Source of the DNA: Stutzerimonas stutzeri
Lineage (GTDB): Bacteria; Pseudomonadota; Gammaproteobacteria; Pseudomonadales; Pseudomonadaceae
Reading direction: 5' to 3'
NCBI RefSeq assembly: GCF_015291885.1
Contig: NZ_CP036186.1
Coordinates: forward strand, 3,375,001 to 3,439,000
DNA length: 64,000 nt
The position numbers were made by a program, and so were the translations under genes. The notes below the pieces were generated by a model. The model was not told the origin of the DNA. It searched no databases and worked only from the letters and a program-made list of their open reading frames with translations. Positions 18,158 through 27,365 of this stretch are shown here, piece by piece. Every line of letters starts with the position of its first letter. Positions within the stretch are counted from its first letter, which is position 1.

Positions 18158-19084
18158 ATGGACATGGATCTGCTGACCAATATCTTCTACGCCATGATCC
18201 GCACCGGTACGCCGCTGCTGCTGGTCGCCCTCGGCGAGCTGGTGTGCGAGAAGACCGGCGTACTCAACCTCGGCCAGGAGGGCATGATGCTGTTCGGCGC
18301 GGTGATCGGCTTCATCGTCGCCTTCGCCAGCGGCAACCTCTGGCTCGGCGTGCTGTTCGCCTGCCTGGCCGGTGTGCTGCTCTCGCTGCTATTCGCCATG
18401 GTGGCGCTGGGCTTCAACGCCAATCAGGTCGCCACGGGTCTGGCGCTGACCATCTTCGGCGTCGGCCTGTCGTCCTTCGTCGGCGCCAGCTGGGTCGGCA
18501 AGCCGCTGGCCGGCTTCGAGCCGATCACCATTCCGCTGCTCAGCGAGATCCCCGTGATCGGCCGCATGCTGTTCGCCCAGGACCTGCTGGTGTACCTGTC
18601 CTTCGCACTGTTCGCCCTGGTGGCCTGGGTGCTGCTGAAAAGCCGCATCGGCCTGATCATCCAGGCCGTCGGCGAAAACCCCAACGCCGCCAGCGCCATG
18701 GGCCTGCCGGTGCTGCGCGTGCGCACCCTGGCGGTAATGTTCGGCGGCGCCATGGCCGGGCTTGCCGGCGGCTACATGTCGCTGGCGTACACGCCGATGT
18801 GGGCGGAAAACATGACCGCCGGCCGTGGCTGGATCGCCCTGGCCCTGGTGGTGTTCGCCAGCTGGCGGGTGAGCCGCGTCCTGCTCGGCGCCTACCTGTT
18901 CGGCCTGGCCAGCATCCTCCATCTGGTGGCCCAGGGTCTCGGCCTGGCGATCCCCGGCAACCTGCTGGCGATGCTGCCGTATGTGGCGACCATTCTGGTA
19001 CTGGTGCTGCTGTCGCGGGATGCGATTCGCACGCGGTTGTACGCGCCGGTATCGCTGGGGCAGCCTTGGCAGCCAGGGCATTGA
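18158..19084 (+). CDS. Nucleoside-type ABC transporter permease 2 (YufQ-like)
   Basis: A 308-residue membrane protein of the same BPD_transp_2 family. The family loop EKTGVLNLGQEGMMLFGAV is near residue 30 and the coupling segment AVGENPNAASAMGLPVLRVR near 170. It lies 65 bases after permease 1. The set normally ends or begins with a BMP lipoprotein gene, but none is found between 14 and 20 kb; the binding protein must be encoded elsewhere or lost. Confidence 0.9.
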   Translation: MDMDLLTNIFYAMIRTGTPLLLVALGELVCEKTGVLNLGQEGMMLFGAVIGFIVAFASGNLWLGVLFACLAGVLLSLLFAMVALGFNANQVATGLALTIFGVGLSSFVGASWVGKPLAGFEPITIPLLSEIPVIGRMLFAQDLLVYLSFALFALVAWVLLKSRIGLIIQAVGENPNAASAMGLPVLRVRTLAVMFGGAMAGLAGGYMSLAYTPMWAENMTAGRGWIALALVVFASWRVSRVLLGAYLFGLASILHLVAQGLGLAIPGNLLAMLPYVATILVLVLLSRDAIRTRLYAPVSLGQPWQPGH

Positions 19085-19139
19085 TTTGTCGGGCGAGTTG
19101 ACTACGCGGAACCAGGCCGGTTGTCGAGTTGCTTGAGAG

Positions 19140-19400
19140 CCTGGTTTCGCCCTGCTGGGCGAGTCACTTTTTCCAGACGCCTAAAAAGTAACCAAAAACG
19201 CTTGCCCCTCCATCCGGCCCCGGCTGCGCCGGGGTTCGTTCGTTCCATCGCCGCTTCAGGGGTCGGCTTACAAGGGCCATCCATGGCCCTTTAAGCCTTT
19301 CGCCGCATCCATGCGGCTCACCCCCTTACGCAACGATTCCACTCACCCTCCTAAAAGGGGCGTTCGGTATTGCCTGTTGGTTCGTGCAAAAACAAACCAA
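19140..19400. repeat. Repeat-like intergenic region
   Basis: The 420-bp gap after the permease has no credible gene. It contains a stretch (about 19160-19260) with a near-palindromic ACTTTTTCCAGACGCCTAAA/AAAGT core followed by AACCAAAAACGCTTGCCCC and a CCCCGGCTGCGCCGGGG hairpin. From memory of Pseudomonas genomes, this AAAAAGTAACCAAAAACGC motif recurs as a dispersed intergenic repeat. I cannot confirm copy number here. Two smaller palindromes, GGGCCATCCATGGCCC and GCCGCATCCATGCGGC, lie within 19270-19320. Confidence 0.5.
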
Positions 19401-19504
19401 AACAACCAGCAAGACCTGGCTCTGATGCCGAGACCGTCAACGACAGCTGGGCATCTTAAAAACGAGTAGCTGGGCACAGACTACGCTTCAAGCCTTTCTG
19501 CATT

Positions 19505-20275
19505 TCAAAGACTCTGCATCGTCCGGCACTTGGGAAACGCTGAGCATCCCCAAAATTGCTGCCCTGCTTTTGCCCCCGATTTCACGGTGCGTATCAGCAG
19601 CGCACTGCCGCATTTCGGGCATTGTCGTTCTGCGGTTGGATCGCTACGGCGTTTGAGGTTTCGCACATGCTCACGGTGGGTGGCGAGAGTTGGCGCTCGG
19701 CGGTCGGTTTGCAGGGCATGCAGCATAGCGTCGATCTCAGCCTCGCTGAATACCGGCTGCTGGAATGACCTGATATAGCGGATAAAGCCGATGCCCTGGG
19801 TCACGTTGGCCGGCACTTCGGTTTTGAAGGTGCTGCCGCCGACAAAGGTGATGACCGAGTGCAGGTGCTCGGGGCTAACGCCAAGGGTGGCTTCCAGGGC
19901 CTTGAGGTGCTTGTAGTTCTGGCGTAGCGGGTTCTGGAACTTGAACGTGCGTTTGTAGAGCTTCTGCGTCCACTGCGCCTGCTTTTCGCTACCGAAGATC
20001 CAGCCACTCATGTTCTTCGTTTCCAGTACGAAAATGCCGTACGGCGAAAGAAAAACGTGGTCGATCTGCGTGGTGCCGTCTGGCGTGTTCAAGGTGACAT
20101 TGTGCAGGCGGCGGTAGGTCTGCTTGTCCAACTGCCAATGGGCAAACAGCCGCACCAGCAGTTCACCAATATGGCCCTTGGCCCAAGGCGACTTGAGCAG
20201 GCTAATCAGAAGGGCGGCCGGGATGAACCAAGCCAACATGCCCCAGACCTGCGCGATGATGGGGGTGAAGTCCAT
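19505..20275 (-). CDS. Membrane-anchored NERD-domain protein with topoisomerase-type zinc ribbon
   Basis: A 256-residue protein with three parts. An N-terminal hydrophobic anchor (WGMLAWFIPAALLISLL) is followed by a NERD nuclease-related domain from about 35 to 150 (IDHVFLSPYGIFVLETKN carries the typical D and ExK residues). A C-terminal zf-C4_Topoisom ribbon contains CPKCGSALLIR and CSAFPKC. It is probably a DNA-processing or DNA-binding protein at the inner membrane; no specific role is known. Adjacent repeats and a gene remnant suggest an accessory locus. Confidence 0.85.
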   Translation of the reverse strand: MDFTPIIAQVWGMLAWFIPAALLISLLKSPWAKGHIGELLVRLFAHWQLDKQTYRRLHNVTLNTPDGTTQIDHVFLSPYGIFVLETKNMSGWIFGSEKQAQWTQKLYKRTFKFQNPLRQNYKHLKALEATLGVSPEHLHSVITFVGGSTFKTEVPANVTQGIGFIRYIRSFQQPVFSEAEIDAMLHALQTDRRAPTLATHREHVRNLKRRSDPTAERQCPKCGSALLIRTVKSGAKAGQQFWGCSAFPKCRTMQSL

Positions 20276-20380
20276 TTCCTATCCCTGGGTAATCCTGAGT
20301 TAACCGAATAGTAACCAAACTTAGCGTAATGGCACGATAGTGTCGCATTGGGTCCGGTGCGCTACCTTGTGTCTCCGGGA

Positions 20381-20605
20381 TCAGCCTTGAGCGTGCGCCA
20401 AGTGCTGTATCTGGTAGCGCGCGCTGCGCCCGCCGCCGGGCAGCCGGGCACGGCAGCCCTTCTCGACAAGGTCGCTCGGATGGCGCGTGGCGGTGGCTTT
20501 CGAGACTTTGGCCACAGCCTGGTAGGAAGAACGACTGGACGACTTCCCTAGTTCAAGAGCAGCCGCAGCGATGCAGGCCTCGGCCCAATTTCTACGAGCC
20601 GGCAT
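20381..20605 (-). pseudogene. Remnant of a winged-helix (Fic-type C-terminal) regulator
   Basis: A 74-codon minus-strand frame ends with a helix-turn-helix-like stretch. VAKVSKATATRHPSDLVEKG and LPGGGRSARYQI resemble the winged-helix tail seen in Fic-family and related proteins (usually KVSxATATRDLxxLVExG ... GGGRSTRYxL). The H-P in place of the usual D-L and the missing upstream catalytic domain point to a degraded fragment. It lies just downstream, in transcription order, of the twin palindromes at 20669-20731. Assignment is tentative. Confidence 0.4.
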
Positions 20606-20668
20606 TGCGCACTTTTGATTGGCTGCTGTCAGATACAGAGCGGGTCATTCATGAGGGCTGCTCGTCTG

Positions 20669-20731
20669 TGAGCCGATTAGCGAGCTTATTCGGCTCATGT
20701 GGTGAGCCGATAATGTCGCCTATTCGGCTCA
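20669..20731. promoter_or_regulatory. Pair of identical-arm palindromes, candidate operators
   Basis: Two 29-bp palindromes stand in tandem at 20669-20697 and 20703-20731. Each has the arms TGAGCCGA and TCGGCTCA separated by 13 bases, and the spacers differ except at their ends. Their centres are 34 bp apart. Identical arms with different spacers look like selection for protein binding. They sit upstream of the winged-helix remnant on the minus strand, suggesting an autoregulatory operator that outlived its gene (inference). Confidence 0.6.
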
Positions 20732-20823
20732 CTGTCTTGCTACCGGGCTTGAAAGCGCCTGGGCAGTGCGGTTGATCCGTCTTGGCAGGCGGTTGGCGCG
20801 TCATTCAGAGACTCAGCCCCATA

Positions 20824-21549
20824 TCAATCCAACGTGTACTCAAACGTACTCACCACCCGTAGCCGTTTCCCCACGGTCCGTCCGCTGTCCATATCGCTGC
20901 CATCGTCATCGATCACCCGAATCACTCCCTGATTGGCGTTCTTCAAACGCCCCAGCGTGGCACCGGCATCATCGGCAAAACGGGTCGCCTGCTCACGGGC
21001 ATTGCTGGTGGCTGCCTCCAGCAACTGCGGCTTCAGCTCATTAAACCCACGCAGCTGGTAGCGCGGCCCGGCAAAGCCGTTCATCTCGGTATCCAGCTGC
21101 ACACCGGCCTGGATCAGCGGATCGATGGCATTGGCCGCCTTGCCCACCGCATCGACGCGTTCGGACTTGACCAGCACCTGGCCCTGGCCATTGAAGCGCA
21201 GCGCCACATCACGCGAGGCCCATTCGCGGGCCAGCAGGTCCTGCACCTGCAACGGCCGCACCTCGAGCTCCGCGTCGGTGAAGCCCTGCTCGCGGAGGAA
21301 ATCCAGCACCAACTGGCGATCCTCGCTCAGCCCCTTCTGCACCTCGGCGAACTGATCGCCACCACGGCGAAAGCCCAGCGTCCACACCGCGAAGTCGCTC
21401 TTCACGTCCATCTCCGCCAGACCCTTGACCGTCACCGTGCGGTCGGCCATGCGGAAACGCTCCACGCCCTGCCCCACCGACCAGCCGGCAAACGCCACTG
21501 CCACGGCTATCAGTGCCGCCGGCAGAAATCCGATTCGTGCTGTAGTCAC
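20824..21549 (-). CDS. SIMPL (DUF541) domain periplasmic/membrane protein
   Basis: A 241-residue SIMPL-domain protein with an N-terminal hydrophobic anchor (FLPAALIAVAVAFAGWSVG). The typical VTVKGLAEMDVKSDFA start of the domain lies near residue 40, and the C-terminal VSTFEYTLD closes it. Relatives are exported proteins linked to oxidative or envelope stress, without a defined reaction. I chose the GTG at 21549, which follows a perfect AGGAG 6 bases upstream. The open frame extends to an ATG at 21615, but that adds a non-family tail. Confidence 0.85.
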   Translation of the reverse strand: MTTARIGFLPAALIAVAVAFAGWSVGQGVERFRMADRTVTVKGLAEMDVKSDFAVWTLGFRRGGDQFAEVQKGLSEDRQLVLDFLREQGFTDAELEVRPLQVQDLLAREWASRDVALRFNGQGQVLVKSERVDAVGKAANAIDPLIQAGVQLDTEMNGFAGPRYQLRGFNELKPQLLEAATSNAREQATRFADDAGATLGRLKNANQGVIRVIDDDGSDMDSGRTVGKRLRVVSTFEYTLD

Positions 21550-21925
21550 GTGCTTCTCCTGTAGAAAATGACTCGATGTGCATGCTACTCCAGCGCAGAG
21601 CCGTTGGAGCGCCATCTGCGTCGCACGCTCAAGATCGGGTCATCAGCGCGGGCGCCCGGCTGCGGCTATTGGCAACAAGCGCGGCAAATACGTCACCCGC
21701 AAGGCACGCTGCTGATCGCTTTTGGATCTATCAGTGACTATCCGGACTGCAGGCCCTCGACATGGCCGGGAATGCCTGTAGCCGCCAAGCGCGCGACCGC
21801 GTCCTAGACGCTTCCAAGCGTAGCGCCAGTCATCAGAATGCCCAGCGGCCTGCAAACAATCGAAACGAACATTGCCGTATGCTAGTCTCTGACTAAACTC
21901 CCTACATGCCAGTCGGAGTAGAACA
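21550..21925 (+). other. Intergenic region upstream of nap operon
   Basis: A 376-bp gap between the SIMPL gene and napE with no supported gene. A weak promoter-like pair, TTGCCG then TAAACT with about 16 bases between, lies near 21872-21899. I do not see an ANR/FNR-type TTGAT-N4-ATCAA site, so oxygen control of nap is not evident from this stretch. Confidence 0.4.
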
Positions 21926-22105
21926 ATGACAGTAACGCCGAATGACGCCCGCCCCACCGACACCTCGATAAAGCGCGACGAAACCCGCCTTTTCGTATTC
22001 CTGATCGTCTTCCTATTTCCCATCCTTAGTGTGGTTCTGGTTAGCGGTTACGGCTTCATGGTCTGGATCATACAAATGATCTTCGGGCCGCCTGGGCCGG
22101 CGTAA
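21926..22105 (+). CDS. napE: Periplasmic nitrate reductase small membrane subunit NapE
   Basis: A 59-residue protein. A soluble N terminus ends in RDETRLFVFLIV, followed by one transmembrane helix and the conserved tail GYGFMVWIIQMIFGPPGPA, which is the NapE pattern. The ATG follows GGAG at about 8 bases. NapE is a single-span protein of unknown function found at the head of many nap operons. It lies 61 bases before napD. Its small size makes it easy to miss. Confidence 0.88.
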   Translation: MTVTPNDARPTDTSIKRDETRLFVFLIVFLFPILSVVLVSGYGFMVWIIQMIFGPPGPA

Positions 22106-22166
22106 CACGCTTACTGCCGATCCATTCGGGGTTTGCGCCCTGCTGCCAACGGAAACGGAATTACTG

Positions 22167-22421
22167 ATGGAACACCCCCTGCATATCGCCAGCCTGCTGG
22201 TGCATTGCCGTCCCGAGCTGCTGACCGCAATCAAGGCCAATCTGCGCTTGCTGCCCGGTCTTGAACTGCATCAAGAAAATGCCAACGGCAAGTTGGTGGT
22301 GGTTCTGGAGGCCGAGCATGAGTCTCGGATCCTCTCTGCAATCGATCACATCCAACACTTGCCTGGCGTGCTTACTGCCGCGTTGATCTACCACGAAGAA
22401 CTCCTCGAAGGAGACGCCTGA
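22167..22421 (+). CDS. napD: NapD, chaperone for the NapA Tat signal
   Basis: An 84-residue cytoplasmic protein matching Nap[14 protein letters not shown] at the start and [18 protein letters not shown] near the end. NapD binds the twin-arginine signal of NapA and delays export until the molybdenum cofactor is inserted. The stop overlaps the napA ATG (ATGA), consistent with coupled translation. Confidence 0.93.
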   Translation: MEHPLHIASLLVHCRPELLTAIKANLRLLPGLELHQENANGKLVVVLEAEHESRILSAIDHIQHLPGVLTAALIYHEELLEGDA

Positions 22422-24925
22422 TGAGCCTTACCCGACGTCAATTTGCCAAAGCCAACGCTGCGGCCATCGCCGCAACCGTGGCCGGCATGCCGATCGCTTC
22501 AACCGCAAGCAATCTGGTTACCGAAGCCGATGCCACCAACCTGAAATGGGACAAGGCCCCCTGCCGCTTCTGCGGCACCGGCTGCGGCGTCATGGTGGCC
22601 ACCCGCGAGAATCGTGTCGTCGCCACCCATGGCGACGTGAAGGCGGAGGTCAACCGCGGCATCAACTGCGTCAAGGGCTACTTCCTGTCGAAGATCATGT
22701 ATGGCTCGGATCGCCTGACGCAGCCGCTACTGCGCATGAAGGATGGCAAGTTCGACAAGCAGGGCGAGTTCCAGCCGGTTACCTGGGACCAGGCCTTCGA
22801 CATCATGGAGGAGAAGTACAAGGCGGCGCTCAAGCAAGGTGGTCCGGAAGCGATCGGCATGTTCGGCTCTGGCCAGTGGACGATCTGGGAAGGCTACGCC
22901 GCGAACAAGCTGATGAAGGCGGGCTTTCGCTCGAACAACATCGACCCCAACGCGCGCCACTGCATGGCCTCGGCGGCGTTCGGCTTCATGCGTACGTTCG
23001 GTATGGACGAGCCCATGGGCTGCTATGAGGACATCGAAGCGGCAGACGCTTTCGTGCTCTGGGGCTCGAACATGGCGGAGATGCACCCAGTGCTCTGGAC
23101 CCGCGTGACGGATCGCCGCCTCAGCGCGCCGAACGTCAAGGTGGCGGTCATGTCGACGTTCGAGCATCGCAGCTTCGAACTGGCCGACATCCCGATGATC
23201 TTCAACCCGCAGACCGACCTGGTGATCCTCAACTACATCGCCAACCACATCATCCAGAGCGGCGCGGTAAACAAGGACTTCATCGAGAAGCACACCAAGT
23301 TCGCCAAAGGCGCTACGAACATCGGCTATGGCTTGCGTCCGACCGACCCGCTTGAACTCAAAGCCGAGAATGCTGCGGTGGCCAACACCTGGACCGACAT
23401 CAGCTTTGAGGATTACGCCGAGTTCCTGAAAACCTACACCCTGGAATACGCTGCAAAGGAATCCGGCGTGCCGGCCGAGCGGCTACAGGCGCTAGCCGAG
23501 CTCTATGCCGACCCGAAGGTCAAGGTCATGTCGTTCTGGACCATGGGCTTCAACCAGCACACCCGCGGTGTCTGGGCGAACAACATGATCTACAACATCC
23601 ACCTGCTTACCGGAAAAATCAGCGAGCCGGGCAACAGCCCCTTCTCGCTCACCGGCCAGCCTTCGGCGTGCGGCACCGCGCGCGAGGTCGGTACTTTCTC
23701 CCATCGCCTGCCTGCGGACATGGCGGTCGCCAACCCGAAGCACCGCGCCATCGCAGAGAAGATCTGGAAACTGCCAGAAGGCACCATCCAGGAGAAGCCC
23801 GGCTTCCACGCAGTGGAGCAAAGCCGCAAGCTCAAGGACGGCGTACTGAAGGTCTACTGGACCCAGGTGACCAACAACATGCAGGCCGGTCCCAACGTCA
23901 TGCAGGAAATCCTGCCTGGCTGGCGTAATCCGGAGACCTTCATCATCGTCTCGGATGTCTACCCTACCGTCTCGGCACAGGCAGCGGACCTCATCCTGCC
24001 TAGTGCGATGTGGGTAGAGAAGGAAGGCGCCTACGGCAATGCCGAGCGCCGTACACAGTTCTGGCACCAGCTGGTCACCGCACCAGGCGAAGCGCGCTCC
24101 GATCTTTGGCAGCTGGTCGAATTCTCCAAGCGCTTCAACGTCGACGAAGTGTGGCCGGCCGAGTTGCTGAGCAAGTCACCGGAGCTCAAGGGCCAAACCC
24201 TGTACGACGTACTGTTCAAGAATGGCCAGGTCGACAAGTTCCCCAGCGACGAAATCACTGAGGGTTACGCGAACCATGAGGCCGAAGCCTTTGGTTTCTA
24301 CCTGCAGAAAGGTCTGTTCGAGGAATACGCCGAGTTCGGGCGCGGTCATGCCCACGATCTGGCGTCATTCGAGACCTACCACGAGACCCGCGGTTTGCGC
24401 TGGCCAGTGGTCGACGGCAAGGAAACCCAGTGGCGCTACCGTGAAGGCTACGACCCCTACGTCGAGGCCGGCAGCGAGGTGCAGTTCTACGGCTATGGCG
24501 ATAAGAAGGCGATCATCTTCGCCCTGCCCTATGACGTGCCGGCCGAAGTACCGGATAAGGACTACCCCTTCTGGCTCAGCACCGGACGGGTGCTCGAGCA
24601 TTGGCACACCGGCAGCATGACCCAGCGGGTCGACGAACTGCATCAGGCGGTTCCCGATGCACTCGTTTACATGCACCCCGAGGATGCCCGCAAGCTCAAC
24701 GCGCGCCGTGGCAGCGTGGTGAAGGTCATCAGCCGACGTGGTGAGATGCAAGCGCGGGTGGAAACACGGGGACGCAACAAGCCCCCGATGGGTTTGATCT
24801 TCGTGCCGTTCTTCGACGCCAACAAGCTGATCAACAAAGTCACCCTCGACGCCACCGACCCGATCTCCAAGCAGACCGATTACAAGAAATGCGCCGTGAA
24901 GATCGAAGTGGTCAGCATCGCCTGA
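22421..24925 (+). CDS. napA: Periplasmic nitrate reductase catalytic subunit NapA
   Basis: An 834-residue molybdoenzyme that reduces nitrate to nitrite in the periplasm. A Tat signal ([20 protein letters not shown]) is followed by a 4Fe-4S site, CRFCGTGCG with the fourth Cys in RGINC. The candidate molybdenum-ligand cysteine is in NARHCMASA near residue 180, and a C-terminal molydop-binding domain follows (from about 700, [16 protein letters not shown]). Length is that of the family. It accepts electrons from NapB and NapC encoded just downstream. Confidence 0.97.
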   Translation: MSLTRRQFAKANAAAIAATVAGMPIASTASNLVTEADATNLKWDKAPCRFCGTGCGVMVATRENRVVATHGDVKAEVNRGINCVKGYFLSKIMYGSDRLTQPLLRMKDGKFDKQGEFQPVTWDQAFDIMEEKYKAALKQGGPEAIGMFGSGQWTIWEGYAANKLMKAGFRSNNIDPNARHCMASAAFGFMRTFGMDEPMGCYEDIEAADAFVLWGSNMAEMHPVLWTRVTDRRLSAPNVKVAVMSTFEHRSFELADIPMIFNPQTDLVILNYIANHIIQSGAVNKDFIEKHTKFAKGATNIGYGLRPTDPLELKAENAAVANTWTDISFEDYAEFLKTYTLEYAAKESGVPAERLQALAELYADPKVKVMSFWTMGFNQHTRGVWANNMIYNIHLLTGKISEPGNSPFSLTGQPSACGTAREVGTFSHRLPADMAVANPKHRAIAEKIWKLPEGTIQEKPGFHAVEQSRKLKDGVLKVYWTQVTNNMQAGPNVMQEILPGWRNPETFIIVSDVYPTVSAQAADLILPSAMWVEKEGAYGNAERRTQFWHQLVTAPGEARSDLWQLVEFSKRFNVDEVWPAELLSKSPELKGQTLYDVLFKNGQVDKFPSDEITEGYANHEAEAFGFYLQKGLFEEYAEFGRGHAHDLASFETYHETRGLRWPVVDGKETQWRYREGYDPYVEAGSEVQFYGYGDKKAIIFALPYDVPAEVPDKDYPFWLSTGRVLEHWHTGSMTQRVDELHQAVPDALVYMHPEDARKLNARRGSVVKVISRRGEMQARVETRGRNKPPMGLIFVPFFDANKLINKVTLDATDPISKQTDYKKCAVKIEVVSIA

Positions 24926-24936
24926 GGAGAACCGCC

Positions 24937-25425
24937 ATGAAATTTCGCCTACTGCCGCTGACCCTGCTCGCGGTGTTCGGCCTGGCCATCGCCGCCGAAA
25001 CCAACTATCCGCTGGATGCACCGGCTCCGGACGGTCGCCGTCCGGGCGGGACCATCACCAAGGAATTCACCCCGCCGAAGCTGCATGACGAGGAAAACAA
25101 GGACATCAGACGCGAGCGCAACTATCCGGAGCAACCGCCGACCATCCCGCACAGCATCCGTGGCTATCACGTCGACAAGAACGCCAACAAATGCCTGAGC
25201 TGCCACAGCAGGGCGAACAGCGCACGCGCGCAGGCGCCCATGATCAGCATCACCCACTACACCGACCGCGATCACCAGACCCTGGCCGCTGTCGCACCGC
25301 GCCGCTACTTCTGTACGCAGTGCCACGTGCCACAGCACGATGTGAAGCCACTGGTGGAAAACCGCTTCAAGAACATCGATGAGCTGCTGTATCGGGAAAC
25401 CTCACCATCCACTTCCGGAAACTGA
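24937..25425 (+). CDS. napB: NapB, diheme cytochrome subunit of periplasmic nitrate reductase
   Basis: A 162-residue exported cytochrome c with a signal peptide (LLPLTLLAVFGLAIA). Two heme-attachment motifs, CLSCH near residue 86 and CTQCH near 127, are present, along with conserved IPHSIRGYHVDKNANKC. It passes electrons from NapC to NapA. The ATG at 24937 lies behind a GAGGAGA ribosome-binding site 11 bases after napA; the frame is open upstream but overlaps napA. Confidence 0.95.
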   Translation: MKFRLLPLTLLAVFGLAIAAETNYPLDAPAPDGRRPGGTITKEFTPPKLHDEENKDIRRERNYPEQPPTIPHSIRGYHVDKNANKCLSCHSRANSARAQAPMISITHYTDRDHQTLAAVAPRRYFCTQCHVPQHDVKPLVENRFKNIDELLYRETSPSTSGN

Positions 25426-25435
25426 GGGGGCCTGA

Positions 25436-26032
25436 ATGAAGTCGATCAAGTCGTTTTTCAAACGCTACTGGGCCGTGCTACGGCGGCCTAGTGTTCACTA
25501 CAGTCTGGGTGCGCTGACCCTTGGCGGGTTTATCGCGGGCATCATTTTCTGGGGTGGCTTCAACACTGCTCTGGAGGTGACCAATACCGAAGCCTTCTGC
25601 ATCTCCTGTCACGAGATGGAAGACAACGTGTACATGGAGATCAAGGACACCATTCACTACAGCAACCGCTCGGGTGTACGGGCAACATGCCCGGATTGCC
25701 ACGTGCCGCATAAGTGGACGGATAAGATCGCGCGCAAGATGCAGGCCTCCAAGGAGGTCTGGGGTACGATTTTCGGCACCATCAACACCCGCGAGAAGTT
25801 TCTCGATAAGCGTCGCGAGCTGGCAGAACACGAGTGGGCGCGTCTTAAGGCCAACGATTCCCTCGAATGCCGCAACTGCCATGACTTCGGCTACATGGAC
25901 TTCACCCGACAAGGCAAGCGAGCATCGGAGTTCCACTCCACCGCTCTGGCCAATGGCGAGGCGACCTGCATCGATTGCCACAAAGGCATCGCGCACAAGC
26001 TGCCCGATATGAGAGGTGTGCCGGGCTGGTAA
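25436..26032 (+). CDS. napC: NapC, membrane-anchored tetraheme quinol dehydrogenase
   Basis: A 198-residue NapC/NirT family cytochrome. One N-terminal transmembrane helix ([19 protein letters not shown]) is followed by four c-heme motifs: CISCH, CPDCH, CRNCH and CIDCH. It oxidises membrane quinol and reduces NapB. It is the last gene of a minimal napEDABC operon that has no napF, napG or napH. A hairpin follows at 26104. Confidence 0.95.
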   Translation: MKSIKSFFKRYWAVLRRPSVHYSLGALTLGGFIAGIIFWGGFNTALEVTNTEAFCISCHEMEDNVYMEIKDTIHYSNRSGVRATCPDCHVPHKWTDKIARKMQASKEVWGTIFGTINTREKFLDKRRELAEHEWARLKANDSLECRNCHDFGYMDFTRQGKRASEFHSTALANGEATCIDCHKGIAHKLPDMRGVPGW

Positions 26033-26103
26033 AGACGGGAGGCGCTCTCCCGGTTCGCCGGGCGAGCGCCGTAGCCTGCTCCAACGAGCAGGCAGCAGCT
26101 CAT

Positions 26104-26135
26104 AAAAAAGCCCCGGCCATTGGCCAGGGCTTTTT
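26104..26135. terminator. Bidirectional intrinsic terminator between napC and dcd
   Basis: A-tract, GCCCCGGCC, short loop, GGCCAGGGC and T-tract form a strong hairpin with runs of A and T on opposite sides. It can stop napC transcripts on the plus strand and dcd transcripts on the minus strand. Confidence 0.85.
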
Positions 26136-26156
26136 CGTATCAGGCGCTGATGATCC

Positions 26157-26723
26157 TCAAGCCTTGGGCAGCGTCACACCGCGCTGGCCCTGGTACTTGC
26201 CGCCGCGGTCGCGGTAGGACACCTCGCACTCTTCGTCGGACTCAAGGAACAGCATCTGCGCCACCCCCTCGTTCGCGTAGATCTTTGCCGGTAGCGTCGT
26301 AGTGTTCGAGAACTCCAGCGTTACATGCCCTTCCCATTCAGGCTCCAGCGGCGTGACGTTGACGATGATGCCGCAACGCGCATAGGTGCTCTTGCCCAAA
26401 CAGATAGTCAGCACATTGCGTGGAATGCGGAAGTACTCCACGGTACGCGCCAGCGCAAAGGAGTTCGGCGGAATGATGCAAACGTCGCTCTTGATATCTA
26501 CGAAGCTCTTCTCATCGAAGTTCTTCGGATCGACCGTCGCCGAATTGATATTGGTGAATACCTTGAATTCGTCAGCACAGCGCACATCGTAGCCGTAGCT
26601 CGAGACGCCGTAGGAAATCAGTCGATCGCTGCCCTCGTTGCGCACCTGGCGCTCGACGAAAGGCTCGATCATGCCGTGCTCCTGGGCCATGCGGCGAATC
26701 CACTTGTCCGATTTGATGCTCAT
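26157..26723 (-). CDS. dcd: dCTP deaminase
   Basis: A 188-residue dCTP deaminase, which converts dCTP to dUTP for dTMP synthesis. The nucleotide-binding GKSTYARCG near residue 110, [18 protein letters not shown] with the catalytic glutamate near 138 and the C-terminal [15 protein letters not shown] are all present. Length matches the family. The gene stands alone and convergent with nap. Confidence 0.96.
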   Translation of the reverse strand: MSIKSDKWIRRMAQEHGMIEPFVERQVRNEGSDRLISYGVSSYGYDVRCADEFKVFTNINSATVDPKNFDEKSFVDIKSDVCIIPPNSFALARTVEYFRIPRNVLTICLGKSTYARCGIIVNVTPLEPEWEGHVTLEFSNTTTLPAKIYANEGVAQMLFLESDEECEVSYRDRGGKYQGQRGVTLPKA

Positions 26724-27051
26724 GGCTGGCGTCCTGATTGAATGAAATGGGCGTGCGAGACGCGCATCTTACCGAGCCTCGCGCACGTGTTAAAGCATGG
26801 CTGGTAGGTGCAGCGCAGAGCCTGTCACAGGCTGAAGCTGCCGCTTGGCAAAGAAATCCAAAATAAAGCTCGCTTTGCTCCAGAAAAAAGGTATTGTTAC
26901 TGGGCTGCTGCTGCATGTGTCACCGTGAATCGCTACATGTTTAGATTTCGATCCAAATATCGATACGACTCCTATCTCCTTGCACACAGTGATGTTCGGA
27001 CCCTTTCAGTCCGCACTTTATTTTCAAAAACTTGGTTCAAGGAGACATCAA
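26724..27051 (+). other. Promoter and long leader of the cold-shock gene
   Basis: A 328-bp region divergent between dcd and the cold-shock gene. AT-rich sequence with several T and A runs at about 26880-27030 contrasts with the GC-rich surroundings. Cold-shock mRNAs often carry long structured 5' leaders, which would fit this spacing. No precise promoter is assigned. Confidence 0.45.
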
Positions 27052-27261
27052 ATGTCCAATCGCCAAACCGGTACCGTTAAGTGGTTCAACGACGAGAAAG
27101 GCTTCGGCTTCATCACTCCGCAATCCGGTGACGACCTCTTCGTACACTTCCGCGCCATCCAAGGCGACGGTTTCAAGAGCCTGAAAGAAGGCCAGCAAGT
27201 TTCCTTCGTCGCTACCCGCGGCCAGAAGGGCATGCAAGCTGAGGAAGTTCAGGTTATCTAA
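27052..27261 (+). CDS. Cold-shock domain protein (CspA family)
   Basis: A 69-residue single cold-shock domain with both RNA-binding motifs: RNP1 KGFGFITP and RNP2 [10 protein letters not shown]. It binds single-stranded RNA/DNA and acts as an RNA chaperone. The ATG at 27052 has an AAGGAG site 8 bases upstream. The frame is open further upstream, but the extra residues are not part of the fold. Confidence 0.95.
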   Translation: MSNRQTGTVKWFNDEKGFGFITPQSGDDLFVHFRAIQGDGFKSLKEGQQVSFVATRGQKGMQAEEVQVI

Positions 27262-27276
27262 CCTGAGTCTTCTCTG

Positions 27277-27306
27277 AAAAAGCCCCGCTTCGGCGGGGCT
27301 TTTTTG
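27277..27306 (+). terminator. Intrinsic terminator of the cold-shock gene
   Basis: GAAAAAGCCCCGC, TTCG-type loop, GCGGGGCTTTTTT. A strong GC stem followed by a T run 16 bases after the stop codon. The A run on the other side may let it work for the minus strand too. Confidence 0.88.
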
Positions 27307-27365
27307 TGCCTGCGATTTGCCGCCTGATTCAGGTGGCGGCGTTTGGCGCCGCCGCCACACATCGC

